A DNA stretch of 64,000 nt from Astragalus membranaceus (taxonomy: Eukaryota > Streptophyta > Magnoliopsida > Fabales > Fabaceae), in NCBI GenBank assembly GCA_039519185.1, contig CM076846.1:139148428-139212427 (forward strand), read 5' to 3'. Numbering within the stretch: position 1 is the first letter of the stretch; each line of letters starts with the position of its first letter. Position numbers and translations under genes: made by a program. This document shows, piece by piece, positions 12,144 to 22,949 of this stretch. The notes under the pieces were generated by a model, which worked only from the letters and a program-made list of their open reading frames with translations, made no database searches and was not told the origin of the DNA.

Positions 12144-12338
12144 ACTCTTTCTTCAAGTGCACGAATCGGGTCATTTGGCTGTGATCCCTCAAACATATGT
12201 CCTTGGGGGTGACTCCCCATACTGTAATAATACCCTTCAGGATGAGGAACATTGGGAGGGTGTGCTGCAAACCCCGGAGTAGGACTGAGGACAGCATGAG
12301 GACATGGAATTTGGATCTGCGGTCCTCCGGCAGCTCCC
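12144..12338 (-). pseudogene. 195-bp gag fragment, array copy 3
   Basis: Third copy of the antisense gag fragment, slightly more diverged than copies 1 and 2 (for example ATTGGGAGGGTG for GTTGTGAGGGTG near 12250). Several of its variants (GGAGTAGGACTGAG) match the full gag gene better than copies 1 and 2 do, suggesting it lies closer to the founding unit. Confidence 0.85.
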
Positions 12339-14867
12339 TCTTCCTCTCTTCCACGAAATCTCTCTCACTCCCTCACTTCATTCGTTTCATTTTTCATCTC
12401 AAATCAACCTTCAAGTCCATTCCTACACTAGATCATCATCATTCCTTCCATTCTCTTCAAGGTTGCATCATCAAATTGCTAAGAGGTAGCAATCTTTGTG
12501 GGTTCAAGGGTAGATCCAAGTTCATTTTGAGTCTATATCATCTCCTTCTTCATTTCTTTGTGATTTTTAGGTAAGCCTTGAAACCTTGCATCTCATATTT
12601 AGTTTTTCTTGCATAATCTCTCCTCTACTCCAAACTCCTTCTTGATTGTTTGTTTGCTTTGAGGATCCATTTCAAACATTTTGACAAAGACTTAGGAAGA
12701 TTTGGGTGCTTGAGATGGGTCCCTGGCCTTGAAGGAGTTATTCTTCTACTTGAATAATTTCCCTTGCATCTTTACATATTTTGCACTAGATTTCATAAAT
12801 AAAATTGTTGTTTATGGGCTTTAGCATTTCGCATATCATAAAAGTTAGGGTTGATATGATTTTGTTGCACTTCCTTGCTTAATCATATGAATCCTTGCAA
12901 AAAAGTAGATCTATGTTGCTTTGTGTTAATTTTGGTTTTTTTATTAAATAAAATGTGGATCTATGTTTCCTTTGGTTCGCATGCTTATAGATCTCTAAAT
13001 ATTTCTAAGTTGATTTTGTTGTTGTTCTTTGTTTGGTGATGTTTGATCTTGTTGTTAGTATTTCATTTTAGTGTTAAAAGTTACTTTTGTTGTTTGATCT
13101 TGTGTAAATGAATGCAATTGTGTCAATGTGTTTTTTATTTTTAACCACTCAGTTACTTTTTACTTTACCATTCATTAACTTTTTACCAAACCATAAAAAT
13201 ATTTTACTACTTTGGTTTTTACCACTTCATTAATTTTTTACTAAAACATAAAAAGATTTTACCACTTCCCATTTACCTCATGCATTTTTACTTTACCATC
13301 TCATTAAATAATTACCATTTACTTCATGCATTTTTACTTTACTTGTCACTAACTTCTTACTTAAAGTTTTACAACTTATCAACTTGCAAAAATACCCAAA
13401 ACATTTTCACATTCATGCATCTCCATTCATACTTAGTTTATGTGACACTCTCATGCATCCTCATATGCTTATATCTCTTGCATCCTCTTATGCATCCTTG
13501 TAAGCCATCCATTCATAAATAAAGTGCTATGCATCCATTCCTTGTACACTCATGCACTTACATGCTTACCTAATCATGCATCCTTGCTTACATATTCAAT
13601 CATTTAACTTAGAATACTCTATGTTTACAATCAATTGTATTCACTTGTTCTTGATGCCATGTAAATGTCTTGACTTGATTGTGGGCCCTCCTCTCCACTT
13701 GTATGACCTCCTAATGGAGACGTAAGTCTACATGCATGTTGTAGCATAGAGCCATTAGGGTAAATACAATCCTTCTTGCACACACACAATTACTTTGAGA
13801 ACTTTGTTTTGCATCTTTAATAATTGAATCCTTTGATTGTATGGGCATGTTTAATCTTGGTTAATGAATGATATGTTCATGTTTGCTTGAGTATTATTCA
13901 TTCATTTGCATTTGGTTATGGATTTAGAATTGACTTGAAATATTCTACTCCTTTTCTAAAACCCATTTCCTAAAATCATTTCAAAATAAAAAGAAACTTT
14001 TACTTTCAAAACAAAAATAAATCAATCGTCATTAAACACCAATCGCGCCGTTGCCGATTAGGTCGTTAATGATGATATTGTTTTCAAAAGGAGTTAGAAG
14101 CGAGACCATTCTAACCGTTGTTGTTCGGTCTTCGCAAAAGCTCTATCCCATTTTCGAAAACTTATTCATTTCTCAAAAATAAACCAATTGTCATTAAACA
14201 CCAATCGCGCCGTTGCCGATTAGGTTGTTAATGATGATATTGTTTTCAAAAGGAGTTAGTAGCGAGACCATTCTAACCGTTGTTGTTCGGTCTTCTCGAA
14301 AACTCAATCCTTTTTCAAAACCAAAACCCGAGAACTACGTAGCTTTGAATTCTCCATCGCACCGGGAGATACGTAGGAGCGGGGTCCTGTCCCGTCAAGC
14401 ACACTTTTAAAAAAAACCCGAGAACTACGTAGCTTTGATTCCTCTTCCAGTGAGGGTACGTAGGAGCGGGGTCCTGTCCTGTCAAGCACACTCTTAAAAA
14501 ATATTTGTTTTGTCCTGATTTTCAAAGATAACCAAAAATATTCTTCTTCCCTCCTGTTTTCAATAAAACAAACTCCTAAAGAATAGAAAAGAAGTAGAAT
14601 AAACCGCTTTCAAACTCAAACTTTTGTCCAAACCACACATCAAGTTAATGGTTCCCTTTCGGTAGAAAGGAGGTGCGGGGTGCTAATACCTTCCCCGTAC
14701 CTAACCGACCCCCGAACCTACATCTCTGCGTTTTCAAAAGACCATCCGCCTTGTTTAAAAGACCTTTTTTCAATGTTTTGGTCTTAAAATTAAAATATTG
14801 GTGGCGGCTCCAAACTTTTTCCACGTTGTCAAACGAAAGTCCCAAACCGGATTTTTCGGGCGCAACA
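12339..14867 (+). mobile_element. LTR piece, array unit 4 (last)
   Basis: Last plus-oriented LTR piece, ending at the natural LTR end at 14867 with a diverged primer site at 14870-14884. It differs from units 1-3 in having two copies of the CCGAGAACTACGTAGC block (about 14326-14500). In this it resembles the complete 3' LTR it faces, so it is probably the oldest unit or a recombinant. It is the left arm of a 2.5 kb inverted repeat whose right arm is the 3' LTR from 14893. Confidence 0.82.
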
Positions 14868-14892
14868 GCTGGCGACTCCAGTGGAATGATGA
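14868..14892. other. Head-to-head LTR junction with primer-site remnant
   Basis: A plus-strand LTR end (…CAACA, 14867) and a minus-strand LTR end (TGTTGCGCCC, 14893) face each other across 25 bases. The spacer holds GC, a primer-site-like TGGCGACTCCAGTGG and AATGATGA. There is no target duplication here: the five bases before 14893 (GATGA) do not match CACCA at the right end of the element. Confidence 0.8.
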
Positions 14893-15224
14893 TGTTGCGC
14901 CCGGAAAATCCGGTTTGGGACTTTTCGTTTGACAACGAGGAAAAAGTTTGGAGCCGCCACCAATATTTTAATTTTAAGACAAAAACATTGAAAAAAGGTC
15001 TTTTAAACAAGGCGGATGGTCTTTTGAAAACTAGAGATGTAGGTTCGGGGGTCGGTTAGGTACGGGGAAGGTATTAGCACCCCGCACCTCCTTTCTACCG
15101 AAAGGGAACCATTAACTTGATGTGTGGTTTGGACAAAAGTTCGAGTTGAAAGCAATTTATTCTACTTCTTTTCTTTTCTTTTCTTTAAGGTTTGTTTTAT
15201 TGAAAACAGGAGGGAAGAAGAATA

Positions 15225-15476
15225 TTTTTGGTTATCTTTGCAAATCAGGACAAAACAAAGATTTTTTAAGAGTGTGCTTGACGGGACAGGACCCCGCTCC
15301 TACGTACCCTCACTGGAAGAGGGATCAAAGCTACGTAGTTCTCGGGTTTATTTTTGGTTATCTTTGAAAATCAGGACAAAACAAAGATTTTTTAAGAGTG
15401 TGCTTGACGGGACAGGACCCCGTTCCTACGTACCCTCACTGGAAGAGGGATCAAAGCTACGTAGTTCTCGGCTTTT
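15225..15476 (-). repeat. 126-bp direct duplication in the 3' LTR
   Basis: Two copies with a 126-bp period, each containing GCTTGACGGGACAGGACC and AAAGCTACGTAGTTCTCG. The same pair is present in the 5' LTR at about 30881-31142. Array units 1-3 have a single copy, unit 4 has two. Confidence 0.8.
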
Positions 15477-16628
15477 GGTTTTGAAAAAGGTTTGAGTTTT
15501 CGCGAAGACCGAACAACAACGGTTAGAATGGTCTCGCTACTAACTCCTTTTGAAAACAACATCATCATTAACAACCTAATCGGCAACGGCGCGATTGGTG
15601 TTTAATGACAATTGGTTTATTTTTGAGAAATGAATAAGTTTTCGAAAATGGGATAGAGCTTTTGCGAAGACCAAACAACAACGGTTAGAATGGTCTCGCT
15701 ACGAACTCCTTTTGAAAACAATATCATCATTAACGACCTAATCGGCAACAGCGCGATTGGTGTTTAATGACGATTGATTTATTTTTGTTTTGAAAGTAAA
15801 AGTTTCTTTTTGTTTTGAAATGATTTTAGGAAATGGGTTTTAGAAAAGGAGTAGAACATTTCAAGTCAATTCTAAATCCATAACCAAATGCAAATGAATG
15901 AATAATACTCAAGTAAACATGAACATATCATTCATTAACCAAGATTAAACATGCCCATACAATCAAAGGATTCAATTATTAAAGATGCAAAACAAAGTTC
16001 TCAAAGTAATTGTGTGTGCAAGAAGGATTGTATTTACCCTAATGGCTCTATGCTACATCATGCATGTAGACTTACGTCTCCATTAGGAGGTCATACAAGT
16101 GGAGAGGAGGGCACACAATCAAGTCAAGACATTTACATGGCATCAAGAACAAGTGAATACAATTTATTGTAAACATAGAGTATTCTAAGTTAAACGATTG
16201 AATATGTAAGTGCATGAGTGTACAAGGAATGGATGCATAGCACTTTATTTATGAATGGATGACATACAAGGATGCATAAGAGGATGCAAGATATATAAGC
16301 ATATGAAGATGCATGAGAGTGTCACATAAACTAAGCATGAATGAAGATGCATGAATGTGAAAATGTTTTGGGTATTTTTGCAAGTTAATAAGTTGTAAAA
16401 CTTTAAGTAAGAAGTAAAGTAAAAATGCATGAGGTAAATGGTGATTATTTAATGAAATGGTAAAGTAAAAATGCATGAGGTAAATGGGAAGTGGTAAAAT
16501 CTTTTTATGTTTTAGTAAAAAATTAATGAAGTGGTAAAAACCAAAGTAGTAAAATATTTTTATGTTTTTTGGTAAAACGTTAATGAATGGTAAAGTAAAA
16601 TGGTAAAAAGTAAATAAACACTAAAACC

Positions 16629-16960
16629 AAGTTGAATCACATAGAGCAATCCTCCCACTTTGAGCAAAGTGCACTAGGCACTAGTGAGAATCAACTTGCC
16701 TATCATCAACAATGAACAATAAGCAAATTAAAATGCAAAGATTAACTAAACACACAAATAAGTTGAATCACCTAGAGCAATCCTCCCACTTTGAGCAAAG
16801 TGCACTAGGCACTAGTGAGAATCAACTTGCCTATCATCAACAATTTACAACAAGCAAAATAAGACACAAGAATGAATGGACACATAAACTAAATTGAGTC
16901 ATTTCTAGCAATCTTCACCACTTAGGTCAAGGTTCACTAGGCACTAGTGGGAATCATATT
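16629..16960 (-). repeat. 131-bp LTR subrepeats (two copies plus one diverged)
   Basis: Two near-identical copies start at 16629 and 16760, and a diverged relative follows at about 16890-16960. Each contains the partly self-complementary GTGCACTAGGCACTAGTG. The 5' LTR has three good copies, so the copy number changed in one LTR after insertion or during reverse transcription. Confidence 0.85.
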
Positions 16961-17780
16961 GCTAAATCATCAAACAACTAAAGTAACATTTAACACTAAA
17001 ATGAAATACTAATAACAAGATCAAACATCACCAAACAAAGAACAATAACAAAATGAACTTGGAAATATTTTTAGATCTATAAGCATGTGAACCAAAGGAA
17101 ACATAGATCCACATTTTATTTAATAAAGAAAACACCAAAATTAACACAAAGCAACATAGATCTATTTTTTTGCAAGGATTTATATGATTAAGCAAGGAAG
17201 TGCAACAAAATCATATCAACCCTAATTTTTCATGATATGCGAAATGCTAAACAACAAATTTATTTATGAAATCTAGTGCAAAAATATGTAAAGATGCAAG
17301 GGAAATTATTCAAGTAGAAGAACAACTCCTTCAAGGCCAAGGACCCATCTCAAACACCCAAAGCTCCCTAAGTCTTTGTCAAAATGTTTGAAATGGATCC
17401 TCAAAGCAAACAACAATCAAGAAGGAGTTTGGAGTAGAGGAGAAATTATGCAAGAAAATTAAATATGAGGTGCAAAGCTTCAAGGATTACCCCAAAACTA
17501 CAATAAAATGAAGAAGGAGATGATAAGCTGAAAAATCACTAGCTCTTAGCAATTTGATGATGCAACCTTGAAGAGAATGGAAGGAAAGATGGTGATCTAA
17601 CAAGAAAATAGAAGATTTGATGGTGAAAAGTTGAAGAAAGTATATGGAAGAGGGGGGAGAGGCTACGGATTTGGTGAGGGAAGGAGAGGGGGAGGAGGTG
17701 CTTTTGGTGTGCTAGGGTTTTTGTGTAGGAGAGAATGAGCAAAAAGAGAAGAGGATCCTTAGGTGTGGGAATGAGGGAGG

Positions 17781-17789
17781 TATTTATAG
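17781..17789 (-). promoter_or_regulatory. TATA box of the 3' LTR
   Basis: The minus strand reads CCTATAAATACC. It is followed by a CT-rich leader with CCCTAGCACACC, typical of a plant core promoter. The identical sequence is at 33569-33577 in the 5' LTR. The start of transcription should lie about 30 bp further along the minus strand. Confidence 0.65.
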
Positions 17790-18130
17790 GATGAAACTAG
17801 GTCTAAGGGTAGTTTAGTCTTTGTGATTTTGATGTGCTCTAGGATTGAGCTTTGATTTTGAATGGAGGGTTGAGATCACTTATCACAAGGATTGAGGGTG
17901 GAGAGAAAACACAAAATGTGAGAGTGAGAGAGTGGGGGGCGAAAGTTAGAGGGAAAAAAAAGAAAAGAAAAAATGAATTTCTTATTTTGGAAGAGATATT
18001 TTATGTGAGGTAGGGTTAAGGGCATTTTAGAGAAGAATTGTTACCAAAGAGGGAAATTTGGGTTTTCTTATGAATGGGTTAGTGTAAGTGAGTGAGGTAT
18101 TTTACCAAAGAGGGTATAATGATTACAAAT

Positions 18131-18133
<3 letters not shown>

Positions 18134-18173
<40 letters not shown>
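18134..18173. repeat. (GA)n microsatellite in the 3' LTR
   Basis: About 40 bp of GA repeat. The matching tract in the 5' LTR (about 33922-33941) is roughly half as long. Confidence 0.9.
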
Positions 18174-18177
<4 letters not shown>

Positions 18178-18760
18178 AGGATTTCGAAATTGAGGAGAGG
18201 AAGAGAGAAAAAAAACTTGTTTTTTGGTCTTTTGTCTTATTGAGGACACTTCCCTTTTTTTTTGAGTTTTTTTTGAATTTGAAATTTTTGGGCATGGGAA
18301 ATAATGGGAATGGAACTATTGAAAATGTGTCACATGTTTTTGGGCACCACAAAATATTCCCTCTAGTCACCTATGACAATAAAAGTTGTCAATTAAGAAT
18401 TGAGGAATATTTAATGGTCCCTTTTTATTTTTCTATGCACTAAAAATGGAAAAATACATTTTTAATTATTTTGACTAGGGTTTCCTTTCTAAAATATTGT
18501 ACAAAAATTATCCGGAATAGAATAAAAATGTACTTTTTGTGGATGTGCATTTTTGGCGAGAAAATCATCTTTTTGCGAAAAATGACCAAAATGCCCTTTT
18601 TGCTCCAAAATGCATTTCGACCCTAAAAATGATTTTAAAAGCTGTGGAATGACTTTTAGGACCCAAAATGCAATGCATAATGCTCTTCACTCTTCAATTT
18701 ATTTATTTTTTGTGGAAAATTAGGGTTTTGACCTAAGCCGGACAAAATTAGGGTATGACA

Positions 18761-18774
18761 GCTGCCCCTCTTTA
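18761..18774 (-). other. Polypurine tract of the Tat/Ogre-like element
   Basis: The minus strand reads AAAGAGGGGCAGC and runs straight into the LTR start TGTCATACCC. The position fixes 18760 as the LTR boundary. Confidence 0.88.
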
Positions 18775-19377
18775 TCTGAACTTTAACGAGGAATATGAAT
18801 TGGCCGAAACATATTCCAAGGCAAAATGAAGATAAAGAATTCAGAAATTATACCGATTTTGTCTACTTAGGGAAACCCGAATTTTCCTCTTATTTTCTTT
18901 TTCTATTTTTATTGGGTGTTAGCCCGAGGTGAATGCAATAGATGAATCGTCAACTCTCAGTAAGCAGGAAACTAAATGGTGCCAACCCTCAATAAGCTAG
19001 CGGAAAGCAATAAAGAAAGCAATAAAAAGGGAATCAAAAGGGTGCCGGCCCTCGTTAAGCCGGCGACGGAGGCTGCCTAAAGCCTTTTAACGAATCGCGA
19101 ATGATCCGAGCTTGCACTTGGGCCTGGGAGCACGTGGGCTCCAAAGGGGTGGTCTTGCGAGCGACCAGGGGAGGGTACTATATCAAGTCTAGATCTCGAT
19201 ATTTCCCTAGGACTGCGCCATGTTTTAGGCTAACACAGCTATCCTCTTCGACTGGACCTATTGAGGTCAGGGGGACTTACCTGCAGCTCGAATACAAGGT
19301 GAAGTCAATCTTGCTGGGGACACGCGGGTCCAGAGGGGATTCCAAAATCCAGTTGGTTTCCTTTAGTCGGTCAATGC

Positions 19378-19705
19378 TTCCACACCGATCCAAGATGCCT
19401 GCTCCGGTTAGCGGACTTTTCTTCAGCTTTCTCTTGATTGATGATCAATGCCATTGCACTGATCCAGGATGTCTGCTCAGGTTAGCGCACCTTTCTTCAG
19501 CTTGCTCTGATTGATGATCAGTGCCATTGCACTGATCCAGGATGTCTGCTCAGGTTAGCAGACCTTTCTTCAGCTTGCTCTGATTGATGATCAATGCCAT
19601 TGCACTGATCCAGGCTGTCTGCTCAGGTTAGCGGACCTTTCTTCAGCTTGCTCTGATTGATGATCAATGCCATTACACTGATCCAGGACACCTGCACACG
19701 TTAGC
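19378..19705. repeat. 73-bp tandem repeat, about 4.5 copies
   Basis: ATGATCA landmarks at 19441, 19514, 19587 and 19660 give a constant 73-bp period. Each copy contains ACTGATCCAGGATGTCTGCT and TTCTTCAGCTTGCTCTGAT; the first copy is more diverged. Confidence 0.88.
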
Positions 19706-19850
19706 AGATGCAAGACATGGTGCATGGAATATGAATGCATGCTATGCAAAGTCTGTTATGCGAATGCATGTCATGTGAGTGCATGCGATGTGATGATTTA
19801 GTGGAATGATGAATGCAATGGGATGATATTCTTGATTCTTCGTTTCTTTT

Positions 19851-19995
19851 GTCAGCTTTCTTTTTTCTGACTGTTTGTTTTTTCTTGGCTTTTCATTCTT
19901 TGATCAGCTTTCTTTTTTCTGATCGTTTGTTTTTTTCTTGGCTTTTCATTCTTTGATCAGCTTTCTTTTTTCTGATCGTTTGTTTTTTCTTTTGC
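19851..19995. repeat. 52/53-bp tandem repeat, three copies
   Basis: CAGCTTTCTTTTTTCTGA occurs at 19853, 19905 and 19958, each followed by TGTTTGTTTTTTCTTGGC or a close variant. It is strongly T-rich on the plus strand. Confidence 0.85.
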
Positions 19996-20705
19996 TCTTT
20001 TGTTCTTTTGGCTTATTTTTGCTGGTTCAGCCAACCCGCGGCACTCATGGCACGAGACTGAGAAACCCACTGGAATTGCGGGGCTCATGGGCCGAGTGCA
20101 TGTTGGATTTGACTTCGCCGTTTGAAGCAATCGTGAGTGCAATCGCTTTCTCTTGCATGATTAACTGGTTTTGGGGAATTGCTTTTTTCCGCGACCTTTA
20201 GGGACTTTGCAATAATTGTAATGCTCCATGATTTATGCACATGTTTTACAGGTCATCATCACCATCATTATAAAACGTTTATTTTGAGCAAAAAAAAAGC
20301 AGAAAATAAAAGAGTGAACAGATATGAGAAAGTCGAACTTTATTAATGTGGAAACCGGTCGCACAAGAAGTTACGCCGATTGTTTATTACACTTGAAAGT
20401 TTAAACTATAAAAAGACACGAAAAAAGAGAGAAGTTAAATTCTGACTGTCCGTCTCTGTGGAACAGTGCTAAACATTTATGTCCTTGACCTTGATCACTC
20501 CCTCATCCAAGTCTTTAGGGGAGTTGTATGCCTTTCTTTACTTTTTATGCCCAAGTTTTCTGACCCTAATTTTTGCCTGGATCGCCCTTTGCGTGTTTTC
20601 AATCCACCGGGTCGCTCTGATTTTGCCTAGGCCGCCCTTTCGGGTTTTCAACCTAGCGAGCTAACTCTTACTTGGCTTGTCTTTCTCTTTTTTTGTCTAT
20701 TTCTT

Positions 20706-22949
20706 TCAGGCATAATACTTCTTCACTTGATCGGAATTGACTGGGTTCCTTAAATCTTCTCCGTCCATGTTCGTGAGTATCAGTGCTCCTCCAGAAAAGG
20801 CTTTCTTGACCACATACGGGCCGTCATAAGTGGGTGTCCATTTCCCTCGGGGATCAGTCTGGATGGGCAAGATCTTCTTAAGCACCAAATCTCCCTGCTT
20901 GAATTCACGGTGCCGGACTTTCTTGTCAAAAGCTGTTTTCATTCTCTGTTGGTACAGCTGCCCATGACACAAAGCTGCAATTCTTTTTTCCTCAATGAGG
21001 TTTAGCTGATCCAGACGAGCCTGCACCCACTCTGCTTCTTCCAGTTTAGCTTCCATGAGTACCCGTAGGGATGGTATCTCAACCTCGATTGGGAGGACCG
21101 CCTCCGACCCGTATACCAGAGAGAAAGGAGTTGCCCCAGTTGAGGTACGCACTGAAGTACGATAGCCATGCAAAGCAAAGGGAAGCATTTCATGCCAATC
21201 TTTGTATGTGACCACCATTTTTTGCACAATCTTTTTGATGTTCTTGTTAGCTGCCTCCACTGCTCCATTCATCTTGGGCCGATAGGGGGAAGAATTATGA
21301 TGCTGAATTTTGAACTCTGCGCACAGGTCCTTCATCATTTTTCTATTCAGATTGCTGCCGTTATCAGTGATGATCTTGTTGGGAAGACCATAACGGCAAA
21401 TCAGATCCTTCTTCACAAATTTGGCAACCACTGAAATGGTTACACTGGAGTATGAGGAAGCTTCAACCCACTTCGTGAAATAGTCAATGGCGACCAAGAT
21501 GAAGCGATGCCCATTTGATGCCTTGGGTTCAATGGGACCGATGACATCCATTCCCCACATTGAAAACGGCCAGGATGCAGTCAGAACATTCAATTTGGCA
21601 GGCGGCACATGAATGTGGTCAGCGTAGATTTGGCACTTGTGGCACTTTCGGACAAAGCTGTAGCAGTCACCTTCCATCTGCAACCAGTAATAGCCCGCCC
21701 TTAAAATCTGTCTAGCCATAGTATGCGCACTGGAATGAGTTCCGAATGAGCCCTCGTGTACATCTTTCATGATTCTTTCAGCTTCTTCTTTAGCAACACA
21801 CCTTAAGAGGACCATGTCATAATTCCTTTTGTAGAGAACCTCACCGCTGAGGAAGAAATTCCTTGACAGTCGCCGAAGAGTTCTCTTGTTATTTTCAGAT
21901 GCCCCAGGAGGGTATTCTCTGCTGATGATGTACTGTTTGATATCATGATACCAAGGCTTGTCATCCGGCTCTTCATCTATGGCTGTGCAGTAGTGATGCG
22001 CAGGTAGACTCTGGTGCTGGATTGTGACATGAGTCAAGCTTTTATCACAATTGATATTGAACATGGATGATAAAGTTGCCAATGTATCAACCAGCTGGTT
22101 TTCGCTTCGAGGGATGTGTTTGAAAGTGATTTCGTCAAAAGACTCCATTAACTCTTGCACATAAACACAATAAGGAATCAGTTTGGGATCTCTGGTCTCC
22201 CAATCGCCTCTTACTTGATGAATAACCAGGGCTGAATCTCCATACACATCTAGCCTTTTAACTTTCCATTCTAGGGCTGCTTGAATACCCAAGATGCACG
22301 CTTCATACTCTGCTATGTTGTTTGTGACATAGAAGCTCAACCTTGCAGTGACAGGAACGAAGCGATTGTCAGGAGATATTAACACAGCACCTGCCCCATG
22401 CCCCCATACATTTGACGCACCGTCGAAGATCATTCTCCACCTTTCACTTTCTTGGGACTTCCCCTCATCAAACAGTGCCATGATATCTTCATCAGGAAAA
22501 TCATGCTGCATTGGTTGGTAGTCTGGAATCGGCTGACATGCCAAATACTCAGCAAGTGCACTACCTTTAACTGTTTTTTGTGTGACATACAGGATATCGT
22601 ATTCTGATAATTGCATCTGCCAATGGGCAATTCGTCCTGTAAGAGCTGGCTTCTCAAATATGTACTTGATTGGATCCATTTTTGACACCAACCAAGTGGT
22701 GTGACTCAGCATGTACTGCCTTAAACGGTGAGCAGCCCAAACTAGAGCACAACAAGTCTTGTCCAGAATAGAATATCTTATCTCACAATCGGTGAACTTT
22801 TTGCTAAGATAGTATATGGCATGCTCCTTTTTCCCGGATTCATCATGATGCCCCAACACACGGCCCATTGAATTATCTAGCACTGTAAGGTATAAGATGA
22901 GAGGCCTGCCTGACACAGGCGGCATTAAGACTGTGGATTCTGCAAGCAC
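20706..22949 (-). CDS. Tat/Ogre pol, second part: RNase H, archaeal-type RNase H, integrase
   Basis: This 747-residue frame continues the polyprotein after RT, in another frame because of a one-base loss near 22935. Residues 1-120 are the ordinary retrotransposon RNase H. Residues 170-295 are a second RNase H with acidic residues D176, E214/E216, D238 and D288 (FDGAS, AEYEA, YGDS, LVDTLA), the extra domain typical of Tat-lineage elements. Integrase follows with H398, H405, C436 and C439, and catalytic D468, D529 and E565, the last two 35 residues apart. The C-terminal part (GKWTPTYDGPY) is the usual integrase tail. No chromodomain is visible. All catalytic residues remain, so this portion is well preserved. 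The first few residues before TVLMPP belong to the shifted frame. Confidence 0.92.
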   Translation of the reverse strand: MLAESTVLMPPVSGRPLILYLTVLDNSMGRVLGHHDESGKKEHAIYYLSKKFTDCEIRYSILDKTCCALVWAAHRLRQYMLSHTTWLVSKMDPIKYIFEKPALTGRIAHWQMQLSEYDILYVTQKTVKGSALAEYLACQPIPDYQPMQHDFPDEDIMALFDEGKSQESERWRMIFDGASNVWGHGAGAVLISPDNRFVPVTARLSFYVTNNIAEYEACILGIQAALEWKVKRLDVYGDSALVIHQVRGDWETRDPKLIPYCVYVQELMESFDEITFKHIPRSENQLVDTLATLSSMFNINCDKSLTHVTIQHQSLPAHHYCTAIDEEPDDKPWYHDIKQYIISREYPPGASENNKRTLRRLSRNFFLSGEVLYKRNYDMVLLRCVAKEEAERIMKDVHEGSFGTHSSAHTMARQILRAGYYWLQMEGDCYSFVRKCHKCQIYADHIHVPPAKLNVLTASWPFSMWGMDVIGPIEPKASNGHRFILVAIDYFTKWVEASSYSSVTISVVAKFVKKDLICRYGLPNKIITDNGSNLNRKMMKDLCAEFKIQHHNSSPYRPKMNGAVEAANKNIKKIVQKMVVTYKDWHEMLPFALHGYRTSVRTSTGATPFSLVYGSEAVLPIEVEIPSLRVLMEAKLEEAEWVQARLDQLNLIEEKRIAALCHGQLYQQRMKTAFDKKVRHREFKQGDLVLKKILPIQTDPRGKWTPTYDGPYVVKKAFSGGALILTNMDGEDLRNPVNSDQVKKYYA

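Larger units (their letters stand above)
14893..18760 (-). mobile_element. 3' LTR of the Tat/Ogre-like element
   Basis: A 3,868-bp LTR, minus-strand start TGTCATACCC at 18760 and end GCAACA at 14893. It is closely similar along its length to the 5' LTR at 30549-34527. Differences include one fewer 131-bp subrepeat and a longer GA tract. It holds a TATA box at 17781-17789, a 126-bp duplication at 15225-15476 and 131-bp subrepeats around 16629-16960. The frames of 60-128 codons inside are repeat shadows. Confidence 0.9.
18775..20705 (-). other. Long non-coding 3' region of the Tat/Ogre-like element
   Basis: About 1.9 kb between the integrase stop and the polypurine tract. I see no conserved protein in it; the frames of 61-137 codons lack family motifs. 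It contains two separate tandem repeats (19378-19705 and 19851-19995) and repeated GATGCATG-like words. A long repeat-bearing 3' non-coding region is common in this lineage. Confidence 0.75.

Noticed and set aside
6641..12354. Minus-strand frames of 111-113 codons with Gag-like text as genes
   Set aside because: Each is a fusion of the 195-bp gag fragment with non-coding LTR sequence and ends arbitrarily.
5158..14525. Recurring ORFs of 60-140 codons in the LTR array (for example at 5158, 7970, 10625, 13280 and the 71-codon minus frames)
   Set aside because: They repeat only because the LTR repeats, occur on both strands at once, are low-complexity, and lack any start context or protein family motif.
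14888..14892. Target-site duplication directly at the 3' LTR (14893)
   Set aside because: GATGA does not match CACCA on the right flank; the matching CAACA lies at 4144-4148, beyond the array.
18068..18443. ORFs around the GA tract in the LTR
   Set aside because: Serine/leucine runs from the GA repeat; the same region in the other LTR has different frame lengths.
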